A stretch of DNA of 7,482 nt from Bacteroidales bacterium (GCA_007124575.1 SLEW01000110.1:1-7482); one strand, 5' to 3'; counted from the stretch's first letter, positions 1 through 6,594 are shown. Translations and numbers: made by a program. Notes: generated from the sequence alone by a model not told the origin.

Positions 1-727
1 CAATATCTTTTACGGTGGTATTTCTGAGTATCTCCTGGTATTTGATCATTTCATATTCGCCTTTGGCTCCCAGCAGGATGAAAAACCCTATGATGACCAG
101 GAAGGGATTCAGGAAAAGGCCTGCGATAATAAATAAAACGGCAAATACTTGTCCGATGTCTTTTGCTATCCGTGTGGCTTTTAGCCGGCTGAGCTTCATG
201 GATAGCGCTGAGCGAAACAGTCTTCCGCCATCCATTGGAAATGCCGGTATCAGGTTAAATGCCACGATAAAGATGTTGGCGGCCATTAGCATGAGCACGA
301 AGTTTTGTGTTGTAATAGCCTGAAATTCCATGGCTTCAATATCCGGACGTTGCACGGTGGCAAGGTAAATCCAGAGGAGTGCAGCAATGATAACGTTTAC
401 AAGCGGACCAGCAGCTGACACAATAAATTCATCACGGGGTTTTTCCGGCATTTTTGACATGTGTGCCATACCGCCGATGGGGAGCAGTGTGATACTGCTT
501 ACTTCGCCTCCCAGCCTGATGGCAGCAAGAGAGTGGCCCAGCTCATGGAGTACCACACAGACGAATAAAGCCAGGACAAACAAAATGTGCATCAGTATTT
601 GCGGAGTCTCCAGCCCACGTGCAGCACTGATGATTACAATCCATGCGATCAGGAGGGAAAAGGTCCAGTGTACCGATACCTTGATCCCGAATGGTTTTCC
701 TAAAGGAAGTGAGTATCTGCTCTTCAT
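1..727 (-). CDS. Site-2 protease (peptidase M50), C-terminus cut by window edge
   Basis: This is an intramembrane zinc metalloprotease, expected to cut membrane-embedded substrates such as anti-sigma factors or signal-peptide remnants; its substrate is unknown. 242 residues are visible, starting at the ATG at 725-727, and an in-frame TAA two codons upstream fixes this as the first possible ATG. Seen directly: an N-terminal PFGIKVSVHWTF stretch (residues 12-23) typical of the SpoIVFB/MJ0392-like branch; the zinc motif HELGH at 61-65 with catalytic Glu62; GPLVN at 107-111; and the third metal-ligand motif NLIPAFPMDGG at 158-168, with Asp166. Hydrophobic segments lie near 23-35, 47-60, 110-124, 143-160 and 194-220. 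The last visible residues, TTVKDI, look like the beginning of a CBS domain, so the full protein is probably the M50 plus CBS-pair type. The gene has its own candidate promoter and is separated by a terminator from the gingipain-like gene upstream. Family is sure, substrate unknown. Confidence 0.95.
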   Translation of the reverse strand, partial: MKSRYSLPLGKPFGIKVSVHWTFSLLIAWIVIISAARGLETPQILMHILFVLALFVCVVLHELGHSLAAIRLGGEVSSITLLPIGGMAHMSKMPEKPRDEFIVSAAGPLVNVIIAALLWIYLATVQRPDIEAMEFQAITTQNFVLMLMAANIFIVAFNLIPAFPMDGGRLFRSALSMKLSRLKATRIAKDIGQVFAVLFIIAGLFLNPFLVIIGFFILLGAKGEYEMIKYQEILRNTTVKDI

Positions 728-756
728 TAATTAATTATTTAGTAGTTAAGCCAACA

Positions 757-809
757 AGGCCGGATAATGTTCCTGGCGGTATGTTACAACAAGTTGTTCA
801 TTACGGCCT
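757..809 (-). promoter_or_regulatory. Stem-loop in the site-2 protease leader
   Basis: Bases 757-769 (AGGCCG-GA-TAATG on the plus strand) pair with 799-809 (CATTACGGCCT), giving 11 base pairs with a 2-nt bulge. The intervening loop contains a second small palindrome at 786-797 (ACAAC-AA-GTTGT). The whole structure lies between the candidate promoter at 849-856 and the start codon at 727, so it would sit in the 5' untranslated leader. No T-run follows it, which argues against a simple terminator. No known riboswitch class was recognised. A regulatory role is inference. Confidence 0.35.
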
Positions 810-848
810 GCTCTCTTTATCAGCTTGCATGAAAAATGCGTTGCTTAT

Positions 849-856
849 CAAATATA
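849..856 (-). promoter_or_regulatory. Bacteroidota-type -7 element for the site-2 protease gene
   Basis: On the minus strand this reads TATATTTG, a perfect match to the Bacteroidota -7 consensus TAnnTTTG. No exact -33 TTTG is present; the nearest is TTTC at 880-883, 23 nt away and inside the loop of the upstream terminator. A start point near 842 would give a leader of about 115 nt. The assignment rests on consensus and position only. Confidence 0.5.
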
Positions 857-859
857 ATG

Positions 860-896
860 AAAAAAGGGACTACTTTTTGGAAATAGTCCCTTTTTT
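860..896. terminator. Bidirectional rho-independent terminator after the gingipain-like gene
   Basis: AAAAAAGGGACTA (860-872) is perfectly complementary to TAGTCCCTTTTTT (884-896), a 13-bp stem with an 11-nt loop. Because the arms are A-rich on one side and T-rich on the other, the hairpin has a U-run when read in either direction. It lies about 50 bases past the stop codon of the minus-strand C25 gene and upstream of the site-2 protease promoter, so it should end the long secreted-protease transcript and insulate the next gene. Confidence 0.88.
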
Positions 897-945
897 CTTA
901 GTGTGCTACTATACTGCAAAAATATAGTATTCTCATTTACTGTTA

Positions 946-3900
946 TCAGCGTGTCACCTGTATGCTGCTGGTAATTACTCCTTGCGAGGTCGTCACCTGT
1001 ATGAGATACATTCCTGGTTTCAGGTGATTTACCCCGACGGTATACATCTGCTGGTTATCCACTCTGGCCGAATGGACTACCTGTCCCAGTATGTCGGTGA
1101 TCTGCACGCGGTTAATGCGTTCATTAGACTGAATAGTCAGTTCAGAGCTGGCAGGGTTGGGGTAGAAGAGCATGTTGATATCACCCGATTCTACAACAGA
1201 CAGGTCATCTGGACCAAACATGTTTTCCACGGTCATTTCCTCATTACCTACTTCAACACTGCGGTTGGGATCACCTGCCCATTCGCCGCCCTCCCAGCCA
1301 TCGCCAAGGAAGTCAGAGAAATATTTGTATTCATACGTGCCGGGCTCCAATTGAAACTCGATACCATAAACAGGGGGGTCTTCACTGACAAGCTCCATCA
1401 CCTGGTTTTCCATATCCGTTCCTGGCTCAATCCAGTCGAGCATGTCGCCTGTGATCATGATATGATCGGCATTGTGATCAAATCCTTCAAGCAATCCATG
1501 CTCCATGGCATTACTCAGGTCAACCATGAATGTAACGGGAATGCCACCACTGGTGAGCGTCACATCCACAACCATATCTTCCTGAAGATCCACTGTATTA
1601 TTAAATTGTGAGAAGTTTTCTTTGCTCGCACTGAATTGATATTCACCGCCTACTAATGTAAAGGCTGTACTGCCTTCTTCATCAGTTAGCCGTGTAAGAG
1701 AGCCGATGGTAACCCTGACATTTTCAAGCATATTGTTATCTTCGTCATTCACGTTAAATGTCAGGCTGTAGACATCTTCCGGCTCTTCAGCTTCGAACTC
1801 GAGGAAAAGGTTGGGCAATATGTTAGAATTGCCTGAATAAGATGGAATAGCCTGGGTGTCAGAATAACCAAAAACAGCTCTTGTCGATTCCATGGTGGTT
1901 CCATTCACCTGGTACTGGTCGCCGAAGCTGCACCATGTAGGAAGCAATCCCCATACGATTTCGATAATCAGATTACTGGAGCCGTCGTAATCGAAGGCAT
2001 CAATGTCAATATAGTGCCATCCTTCATCTGTGGCCATCTGGTATTCATTCACATCTTTGACAACGGTTGCATCAGACATGCTCTCAAAGCTGGTTCCCAG
2101 TTGTTCCATGTCGGTATGCTTGATCATGATCTTGAAGTTGGGTAATACCTGATGTTCAGAGGTAGAGGTTGCATGTACCACATCCATTCCCATCTGCACG
2201 ATGGTTTTCTCTCCGGGTCCTATCTCATCAATGGTGTAGAGCATTTGTGACCTGTTGGCCTTGTAATAGTTATAAAAAGGATAGTTACCGGGCACATCTG
2301 TTCCTTCGCCAATGGTCATCTCCGGAAGCTGACCAATATATAGTTCTGTGTGCAGTTCATCATGGTGTCCGTCTTCAACAAAAAGCTCGAGGTTTACCAA
2401 TGAGCCTTCAATGGTTGATGGGTGTGCTTCTACATAAAAGATGACCTGCACGGTATCTCCTGCCGGCAGTGGGTCTAGTTCGAGTTCTTCCTCTGCGATG
2501 GTGAAATAGGGTGAGTCAGCGTCTATCATTTTAAGGGGCTCTCTTGCTATGGCATGTCCATCATTGCTTAATTCGAAAATCAGCAGCCCTTGTTCGCCTG
2601 GGTCAAGTTGTCCATCGCCATTACCATGTTCGCTGTCATCAATGATAAAGTCAGGATTGATGGAGAAAATGGGTGCATAAGCAGTAATCCTGAGGTTTGA
2701 AGTCCAGCTTTCCTCGCCATCGGTAACGTGCAGTTCGAAGGTAGTTTGGTATTCATCAGGTACATTCATAGAAACTTCGAAGCTAAATGCATCAGCTACT
2801 GTTGAGCTGTTATTTGTTTCACCCGCCTCCATGGGGTCAAAGGTTACGTCCTGGTCGCCATCAAGCAGGGTGATATAATCATCTTCTCCAATTAGCGTGG
2901 CGGTAACTTCATCTACCGGATCGGCGCCTACATTATGCAGGGTAAGGTCGATAGTAAAGGATTCTCCATAATTGGCCTGTTGTGTGCCATGAGGATCATT
3001 AATGGTGTATTCGTCCATTACCACAAAAGGTCCTTCCAGTGCGGCTGCCGGAACCTGTTCGATATATGGGATATGTTGTGGTTTCGTAACCACAATGGTT
3101 ACATCTCCGCCGTCAAGAATGGGCTCAAGAGGTACATCTACCTCACCCGTTTCGTCAACAAAGGATGCCCCATGCAGCACACCGTCCATGGAAATACCTA
3201 CGTACGAGCCAGGTTCTGCTTCTACGGTATAGTAATCAAGTCCGATAGGCACAATGGGCATATGTGTAACATTGTTTTCCTGACCTTCGGTGAAATAGAT
3301 CACGGTGGAAGGATCACCAAAGGTTTGATAACCTTCCCAGTACCACTGGTCGTTTGAGTGCGTGGGATAGTTTTGGAGGTGTGCCTCTGTGATGGCAAGG
3401 TTCCCTACGAATTTTACTGATGCCACAGCGTTGTATTCATCATCGAATTGTGCATCATAAACTCCCATAGTGGTTTCGTCAACCGTGGGCACGTACCCGT
3501 TGTTGTTTCCTGAGATGGGGAAAGCACCCACAGCCCAGTAGAAGTCTTCAAACCAATGCGTATTGGGCGCTGAGCCCACATAGGCCACGGCCCCTTTCTC
3601 TTCAGCTCTTACCCAGGCCTCTCCGATGCTTTCACCTATGCTGAAAAGTGCACTTTGGCAGCAGTTTCCGATGGCAAGCGGATATTTGCCGGTGTTAGTC
3701 ATGTTGTGTACATCATTGACTGTCAGGGTTGGACCTGCCCAGCTCGTGGAGGAACAATGGGCGGTGAAGTTGATCAGGCTTACTGAGATGCGCTCTTCGT
3801 CGTAGCTTCCGGAATAATTTGTAAGGTAGGTGTTTACGTTGGCGAAGCCATTGGCCGCATTGAAATAATTGTCGGTGGCATAATGCACCGTGGGCTGACC

Positions 3901-5109
3901 TACATTGGGGTTCCAGTGCGCATCAGAACCAGCGATCATTGTTACATCATTAAGGTAGGAAGGGTCCGTAAACTCATATTTTTGATAGTACAGGATTTTA
4001 TCGATTTGGTTTTGAAGTTCCTGCACATTCCGGGCAGACAGGCGGCCCAGATACATTTCAGGAAACTGGTCACCATCAACGGAAGCGTAATAAAGGTCTG
4101 TTACTCGCCCTGAAGCGGAACCCGTGGCTGAGGCAGGCAGGTTGCTGTGGTCACCAGCGATTACTACAAATGTAGGAGCCGGATCTTCGGGGGTGGCATC
4201 ATTATACTGGTCATGAATAAAGGACTGAATATTGGAAGGTGTGCTGCCAATGTCATCTGTGTAGGCCTCAATGACCTCGAATCCCTGCTTGGTTTTCCAT
4301 TCAATAAAAGGCTGAAGGGTTTCTTCAAAATCTTCGTAACCCACAACAACCATTTTGATTGGGTTTTTGGTTAGATCCGGATGGTCGTCAAAGATGTCGC
4401 GGGTGTCGAAAGGGTTAATAACCTTGTTATATACGGTATTAAAATAGGGTGACCAGGTGGATGCTTTGATTTCGCGGGTAAGCTGCTCATCGGCTCCCCG
4501 GTAATGCACGATTACCTCCACGTCATTATACACCTTGATTTTTCCTTCAACAGGGTTATACTGTATGGGTGCAATGGTAAGTCTGCCAAGGCGCTGTCCA
4601 CGCATGGTGCCGATTACTTCAACGTGTGCCAGGTCGGGTTCAATGTAGGATGTGCGCGTATAAAAATCAGATTGCAGTTCAAAAGGCACATCAGCCGGAT
4701 CCTGGTCTTTACGCAGTGAAGGCTGCACGGGCATGATCGGAAAATCAACACCAAAGTCAGCCAGGCGATACTCTTTCGCGGTGTAGCTGATTACTTCCAC
4801 TTCCACATCTGCGCCAAAAGGAACTTCAATAAGTTTTTTTCTTGCAGGCAGTTTAGGTGTACCAAACTCTCCGACACTGTAGCCTCCCGGCATAACCAGC
4901 TCAGTGAATGTGCCATCGTCGGTTTTTACATTAAAATAATTGAGACCTTCAAAGGCAAATGTAAACTCGGTACGTTCAAAGTTGTTTGCTTTTACTTCGG
5001 AAACACTTCTCTCATTTTCAAAGTTGATCTTTAATTCCTGGGCATAAAGGCTGCCTATGCCCAGAAGCAAAAAGACTAACAAAATCCTGGGTTGTAATCT
5101 CTTTATCAT
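946..5109 (-). CDS. Gingipain K-like (C25) secreted cysteine peptidase with T9SS sorting domain
   Basis: A 1387-residue exported cysteine endopeptidase. Residues 1-23 form a signal peptide (charged start, Leu-rich core, cut after LYA). Residues 25-237 resemble the C25 propeptide, including GTPKLPARKKLIEVPFGA, and end at Arg237-Asp238, which matches the Kgp processing site. The C25 domain (249-606) carries His451 in NFTAH, Cys483-Cys484 in AIGNCC, and Asp396 in AGSD. His451 to Cys484 is 33 residues, as in Kgp, making Cys484 the likely nucleophile. Thr449, Asn516 and Asp522 match recalled Kgp lysine-pocket residues, so Lys specificity is inferred. Next come a Kgp-like Ig domain (610-686), two Ig-like modules (about 695-925; GNGDGQLDPGE at 829-839), a jelly-roll-like region (940-1108), a carboxypeptidase-regulatory-like domain (1111-1187), a carbohydrate-binding-like domain (1189-1299) and a type-A T9SS sorting domain (1306-1387; YPNPA at 1316-1320). 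An ATG at 5199 is rejected because it lies upstream of the promoter and would bury the signal peptide. Confidence 0.95.
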   Translation of the reverse strand: MIKRLQPRILLVFLLLGIGSLYAQELKINFENERSVSEVKANNFERTEFTFAFEGLNYFNVKTDDGTFTELVMPGGYSVGEFGTPKLPARKKLIEVPFGADVEVEVISYTAKEYRLADFGVDFPIMPVQPSLRKDQDPADVPFELQSDFYTRTSYIEPDLAHVEVIGTMRGQRLGRLTIAPIQYNPVEGKIKVYNDVEVIVHYRGADEQLTREIKASTWSPYFNTVYNKVINPFDTRDIFDDHPDLTKNPIKMVVVGYEDFEETLQPFIEWKTKQGFEVIEAYTDDIGSTPSNIQSFIHDQYNDATPEDPAPTFVVIAGDHSNLPASATGSASGRVTDLYYASVDGDQFPEMYLGRLSARNVQELQNQIDKILYYQKYEFTDPSYLNDVTMIAGSDAHWNPNVGQPTVHYATDNYFNAANGFANVNTYLTNYSGSYDEERISVSLINFTAHCSSTSWAGPTLTVNDVHNMTNTGKYPLAIGNCCQSALFSIGESIGEAWVRAEEKGAVAYVGSAPNTHWFEDFYWAVGAFPISGNNNGYVPTVDETTMGVYDAQFDDEYNAVASVKFVGNLAITEAHLQNYPTHSNDQWYWEGYQTFGDPSTVIYFTEGQENNVTHMPIVPIGLDYYTVEAEPGSYVGISMDGVLHGASFVDETGEVDVPLEPILDGGDVTIVVTKPQHIPYIEQVPAAALEGPFVVMDEYTINDPHGTQQANYGESFTIDLTLHNVGADPVDEVTATLIGEDDYITLLDGDQDVTFDPMEAGETNNSSTVADAFSFEVSMNVPDEYQTTFELHVTDGEESWTSNLRITAYAPIFSINPDFIIDDSEHGNGDGQLDPGEQGLLIFELSNDGHAIAREPLKMIDADSPYFTIAEEELELDPLPAGDTVQVIFYVEAHPSTIEGSLVNLELFVEDGHHDELHTELYIGQLPEMTIGEGTDVPGNYPFYNYYKANRSQMLYTIDEIGPGEKTIVQMGMDVVHATSTSEHQVLPNFKIMIKHTDMEQLGTSFESMSDATVVKDVNEYQMATDEGWHYIDIDAFDYDGSSNLIIEIVWGLLPTWCSFGDQYQVNGTTMESTRAVFGYSDTQAIPSYSGNSNILPNLFLEFEAEEPEDVYSLTFNVNDEDNNMLENVRVTIGSLTRLTDEEGSTAFTLVGGEYQFSASKENFSQFNNTVDLQEDMVVDVTLTSGGIPVTFMVDLSNAMEHGLLEGFDHNADHIMITGDMLDWIEPGTDMENQVMELVSEDPPVYGIEFQLEPGTYEYKYFSDFLGDGWEGGEWAGDPNRSVEVGNEEMTVENMFGPDDLSVVESGDINMLFYPNPASSELTIQSNERINRVQITDILGQVVHSARVDNQQMYTVGVNHLKPGMYLIQVTTSQGVITSSIQVTR

Positions 5110-5158
5110 AATAATGGTTTTATATGAATAATTTGCTGCGTGATTACTTCGGTCTGTA

Positions 5159-5187
5159 AAAATATAAAAATCCTGCCATGTAACAAA
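5159..5187 (-). promoter_or_regulatory. Candidate promoter of the gingipain-like gene
   Basis: On the minus strand TTTG (5184-5187) is followed after 17 nt by TATATTTT (5159-5166). These resemble the Bacteroidota -33 TTTG and -7 TAnnTTTG elements, with one mismatch in the -7. A transcript starting near 5152 would have a leader of roughly 40 nt to the ATG at 5109. This supports the shorter start, since the ATG at 5199 would lie upstream of the promoter. Confidence 0.5.
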
Positions 5188-5213
5188 GCAGATCGCCACA
5201 TTAGATTAGCCCA

Positions 5214-5238
5214 CCGGCAAAGAATTGTCTTGCGCCGG
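5214..5238 (-). other. Compact GC-capped hairpin upstream of the gingipain-like promoter
   Basis: CCGGC (5214-5218) pairs with GCCGG (5234-5238). After a small internal loop, AAGA (5220-5223) pairs with TCTT (5228-5231) around a 4-nt loop. No T-run follows in either direction. It lies between the DUF6580-type gene's stop codon and the C25 promoter. It could help stop read-through or be a protein-binding site; neither can be told from the sequence. Confidence 0.3.
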
Positions 5239-5260
5239 ACCAGAAGCGGATAAAAATTGT

Positions 5261-5273
5261 AACAGAGGCTGTT
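5261..5273 (-). terminator. Weak terminator candidate after the DUF6580-type gene
   Basis: AACAG (5261-5265) and CTGTT (5269-5273) form a 5-bp stem with a 3-nt loop, 18 bases past the stop codon of the membrane protein gene. Read on the minus strand it is followed by ACAATTTTTA, an interrupted U-run. The stem is short, so termination is possible but unproven. Read on the plus strand it has a better U-run, but no plus-strand gene precedes it. Confidence 0.3.
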
Positions 5274-5290
5274 TTTTAATCGACGTGTTT

Positions 5291-5824
5291 TTATTTTACA
5301 CGAAACGGGCTCAGAGCGGGATATCTTTGCTGCAGGAGGTAAAAACTGCCAAAAAAGAGAGAATTATAGAAAAGATCGCCCAGCAGTCCGGCATGGAAGA
5401 AGGGTATTGCCATGGTATAAGAGGTCATCAGGCCGTGAAAGGTTGGGGGATAGTAAGGGGTGAAGGCCCATACGGCAAAGTTGGTAATAAGGAAAAACAG
5501 CAGGGAGCCTGCCAGGGATCCGCCTATTACATAAGGAGCTTTTACCTTGTTGTGCATTTGGGTTCCCAGGAATACAATCAGAATAAATCCCAGGTATACA
5601 GGTATCATCATGTTGTGGAATCCCAGAAAGAGATCACTGATGAAAAGTGCTGCGAGAGGTACCGTGTAGGCAAGCCATTTTCTCCCGAGATGAGCGCCAC
5701 CGAAAAGTGCAATGGCAGCAATGGGTGTAAAGTTAGGGTAGTGTGGTATTAACCGCATGAATGCTGCAAATACTATGATAATACTAACTATCCATACTTT
5801 CGGGGTTATCGCTTTCCAGTTCAT
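5291..5824 (-). CDS. DUF6580-type multipass inner-membrane protein, possible transporter
   Basis: A 177-residue hydrophobic protein with about five membrane segments, near residues 10-26, 35-43, 50-68, 74-90 and 98-121, plus a hydrophobic C-terminal part at 136-165. The conserved signature RLIPHYPNFTP at 24-34 followed by IAAIALFGG, the SD at 63-64 and FFLITNFAVWA at 110-120 match what I recall of the DUF6580 family, which is annotated only as a putative transport protein. Its size and fold resemble ECF-transporter substrate-binding (S) subunits, but this is inference and no substrate can be named. The start is taken as ATG 5822-5824. An in-frame TTG 45 bases upstream would overlap the -7 element at 5867-5874, so it is rejected. 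The gene is transcribed divergently from the Spy-like gene and in the same direction as the C25 gene. The C-terminus (SPFRVK) is complete. Confidence 0.85.
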   Translation of the reverse strand: MNWKAITPKVWIVSIIIVFAAFMRLIPHYPNFTPIAAIALFGGAHLGRKWLAYTVPLAALFISDLFLGFHNMMIPVYLGFILIVFLGTQMHNKVKAPYVIGGSLAGSLLFFLITNFAVWAFTPYYPPTFHGLMTSYTMAIPFFHAGLLGDLFYNSLFFGSFYLLQQRYPALSPFRVK

Positions 5825-5866
5825 GTCTTTGGATGTTAAAAGTTGTTTTGGCAATGATTTCAGGCA

Positions 5867-5874
5867 CAAAAGTA
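5867..5874 (-). promoter_or_regulatory. Bacteroidota-type -7 element for the DUF6580-type gene
   Basis: On the minus strand this is TACTTTTG, an exact TAnnTTTG match. A clean -33 TTTG is not seen; the expected position, about 5892-5897, falls in the left arm of the inverted repeat at 5890-5931. A start near 5860 leaves a leader of about 36 nt to the ATG at 5824, which favours that start over the upstream TTG. Confidence 0.55.
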
Positions 5875-5889
5875 ATGATCATTTCCATT

Positions 5890-5931
5890 TAAAACAACAC
5901 CCTTTGCAATTTGTTTGCCGGTGTTGTTTTA
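5890..5931. repeat. 12-bp perfect inverted repeat between divergent genes
   Basis: TAAAACAACACC (5890-5901) is the exact reverse complement of GGTGTTGTTTTA (5920-5931), with 18 bases between. It lies in the 180-base gap between two divergently transcribed genes. The left arm sits where the -33 region of the DUF6580-type promoter is expected, and the right arm lies just upstream of the likely Spy-like promoter region. It could be an operator for a dimeric regulator or a terminator-like insulator; the sequence does not decide. Confidence 0.6.
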
Positions 5932-5948
5932 TCTGATTAAACCTTTTG
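5914..5948 (+). promoter_or_regulatory. Tentative promoter of the Spy-like gene
   Basis: TTTG at 5914-5917 and ACCTTTTG at 5941-5948 are the best Bacteroidota-like pair upstream of the ATG at 6005, with a 23-nt spacer. The -7 element lacks the TA of the consensus, so the match is poor. A start near 5955 would give a leader of about 50 nt rich in A and T. The region overlaps the right arm of the inverted repeat at 5920-5931. Confidence 0.25.
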
Positions 5949-6004
5949 TATGAAAACATATCAAACAAGTGAAACGAATCAGAAATTTAAAAAATTAAAG
6001 TATT

Positions 6005-6529
6005 ATGAAAACGAAATTGATTTTTGTATCCTTCATGTTGCTGGCTGTTGTTTTTGTATCAGACGCTATGGCACAAAGGGGTCGGCGCGCACCTGACGTG
6101 AAAGACCGCCAAAGAGTTGAACAGCGTGCAGAGCATCGCACTGAAAGGTCTGAGCGAGGCATGATGGAATACTGCCAGTTAATTCCTGATCTCACGGAAG
6201 AACAGGAAGAGGCCATAAAAAAGCTTCGTGTTGAACAGGTTGAACGCAATACCCACTATCGTAACAAGATGGATGAGTTACGTGTGCAAAAGCGCAATCT
6301 CATGACAGGTACCTCTGAAGGTGATGTGGATCAGGTCATAGATGAGATGACTGAATTGAGAAATGCCCAGATGAAGGAAAATGTACGGCACCGTCAGAAT
6401 ATACGTGAATTGCTTACTGCGGATCAGCGTATAATTTTTGACAGCAAGGTGACGAGGCGTCATGACGGAAGAGGCGGCATGGGCCGCGATCGGGGACAGT
6501 CGCCGCGCACAGGTCAAAGGCGCTGGTAA
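6005..6529 (+). CDS. Spy/CpxP-like periplasmic LTxxQ protein
   Basis: A 174-residue exported protein. Residues 1-23 are a clear signal peptide (MKTK, hydrophobic core, cut after AMA), so the mature form begins at Gln24. Two LTxxQ-type motifs are visible, LTEEQ at 63-67 and LTADQ at 137-141. Between them is a charged, predicted all-helical stretch with heptad-like spacing, as in the Spy/CpxP/heavy-metal-resistance group, which act as periplasmic chaperones or stress and metal sensors. The single Cys57 sits just before the first motif in CQLIPDLTEEQ, a pattern I recall from Bacteroidota members. Both ends of the mature protein are strongly Arg-rich (25-52 and 151-174), including an RG/GR-rich tail, which is unusual for E. 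coli Spy. The ATG is preceded by an A/T-rich leader. It stands alone, divergent from the DUF6580-type gene and closed by a strong terminator. The exact client or metal is unknown. Confidence 0.88.
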   Translation: MKTKLIFVSFMLLAVVFVSDAMAQRGRRAPDVKDRQRVEQRAEHRTERSERGMMEYCQLIPDLTEEQEEAIKKLRVEQVERNTHYRNKMDELRVQKRNLMTGTSEGDVDQVIDEMTELRNAQMKENVRHRQNIRELLTADQRIIFDSKVTRRHDGRGGMGRDRGQSPRTGQRRW

Positions 6530-6556
6530 TATGTCTTAGGATAATATTAAAGATTG

Positions 6557-6594
6557 AGGCCGCCGGAATTTTTTTCCGGCGGCCTTTGTTTTAA
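6557..6594 (+). terminator. Strong rho-independent terminator after the Spy-like gene
   Basis: AGGCCGCCGGAA (6557-6568) pairs perfectly with TTCCGGCGGCCT (6574-6585), a 12-bp GC-rich stem with a TTTTT loop, followed by the T-rich tail TTGTTTTAAT. It begins 27 bases after the Spy-like stop codon. Flanking ATATTAAA and TTTAATAT stretches could extend the stem. Confidence 0.93.

Noticed and set aside
15..734. Two plus-strand frames opposite the site-2 protease
   Set aside because: The minus strand carries HELGH and the NxxPxxPxDGG motif in one uninterrupted frame, so the plus-strand frames are shadows.
982..1611. A 209-codon plus-strand open frame inside the C25 gene
   Set aside because: It lies fully antisense to a coding region with clear domains, and its translation shows no recognisable motif or signal. 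It is a codon-bias shadow, as are the shorter plus-strand frames between 1172 and 4719.
5110..5199. Upstream ATG giving a 1417-residue C25 protein
   Set aside because: The extra 30 residues are not signal-peptide-like, would place the signal peptide internally, and their codons cover the candidate promoter.
5225..5752. A 175-codon plus-strand frame opposite the DUF6580-type gene
   Set aside because: The translation is polar and repetitive with no family features, while the opposite strand encodes a clear membrane-protein signature.
5825..5869. TTG start extending the DUF6580-type protein by 15 residues
   Set aside because: The TTG overlaps the -7 element TACTTTTG, and the ATG at 5824 gives a normal membrane-protein start.
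5950..6096. Short plus-strand frame (ATG at 5950) overlapping the start of the Spy-like gene
   Set aside because: It runs out of frame through the Spy-like signal peptide, has no motif, and its first half is A/T-rich leader sequence.
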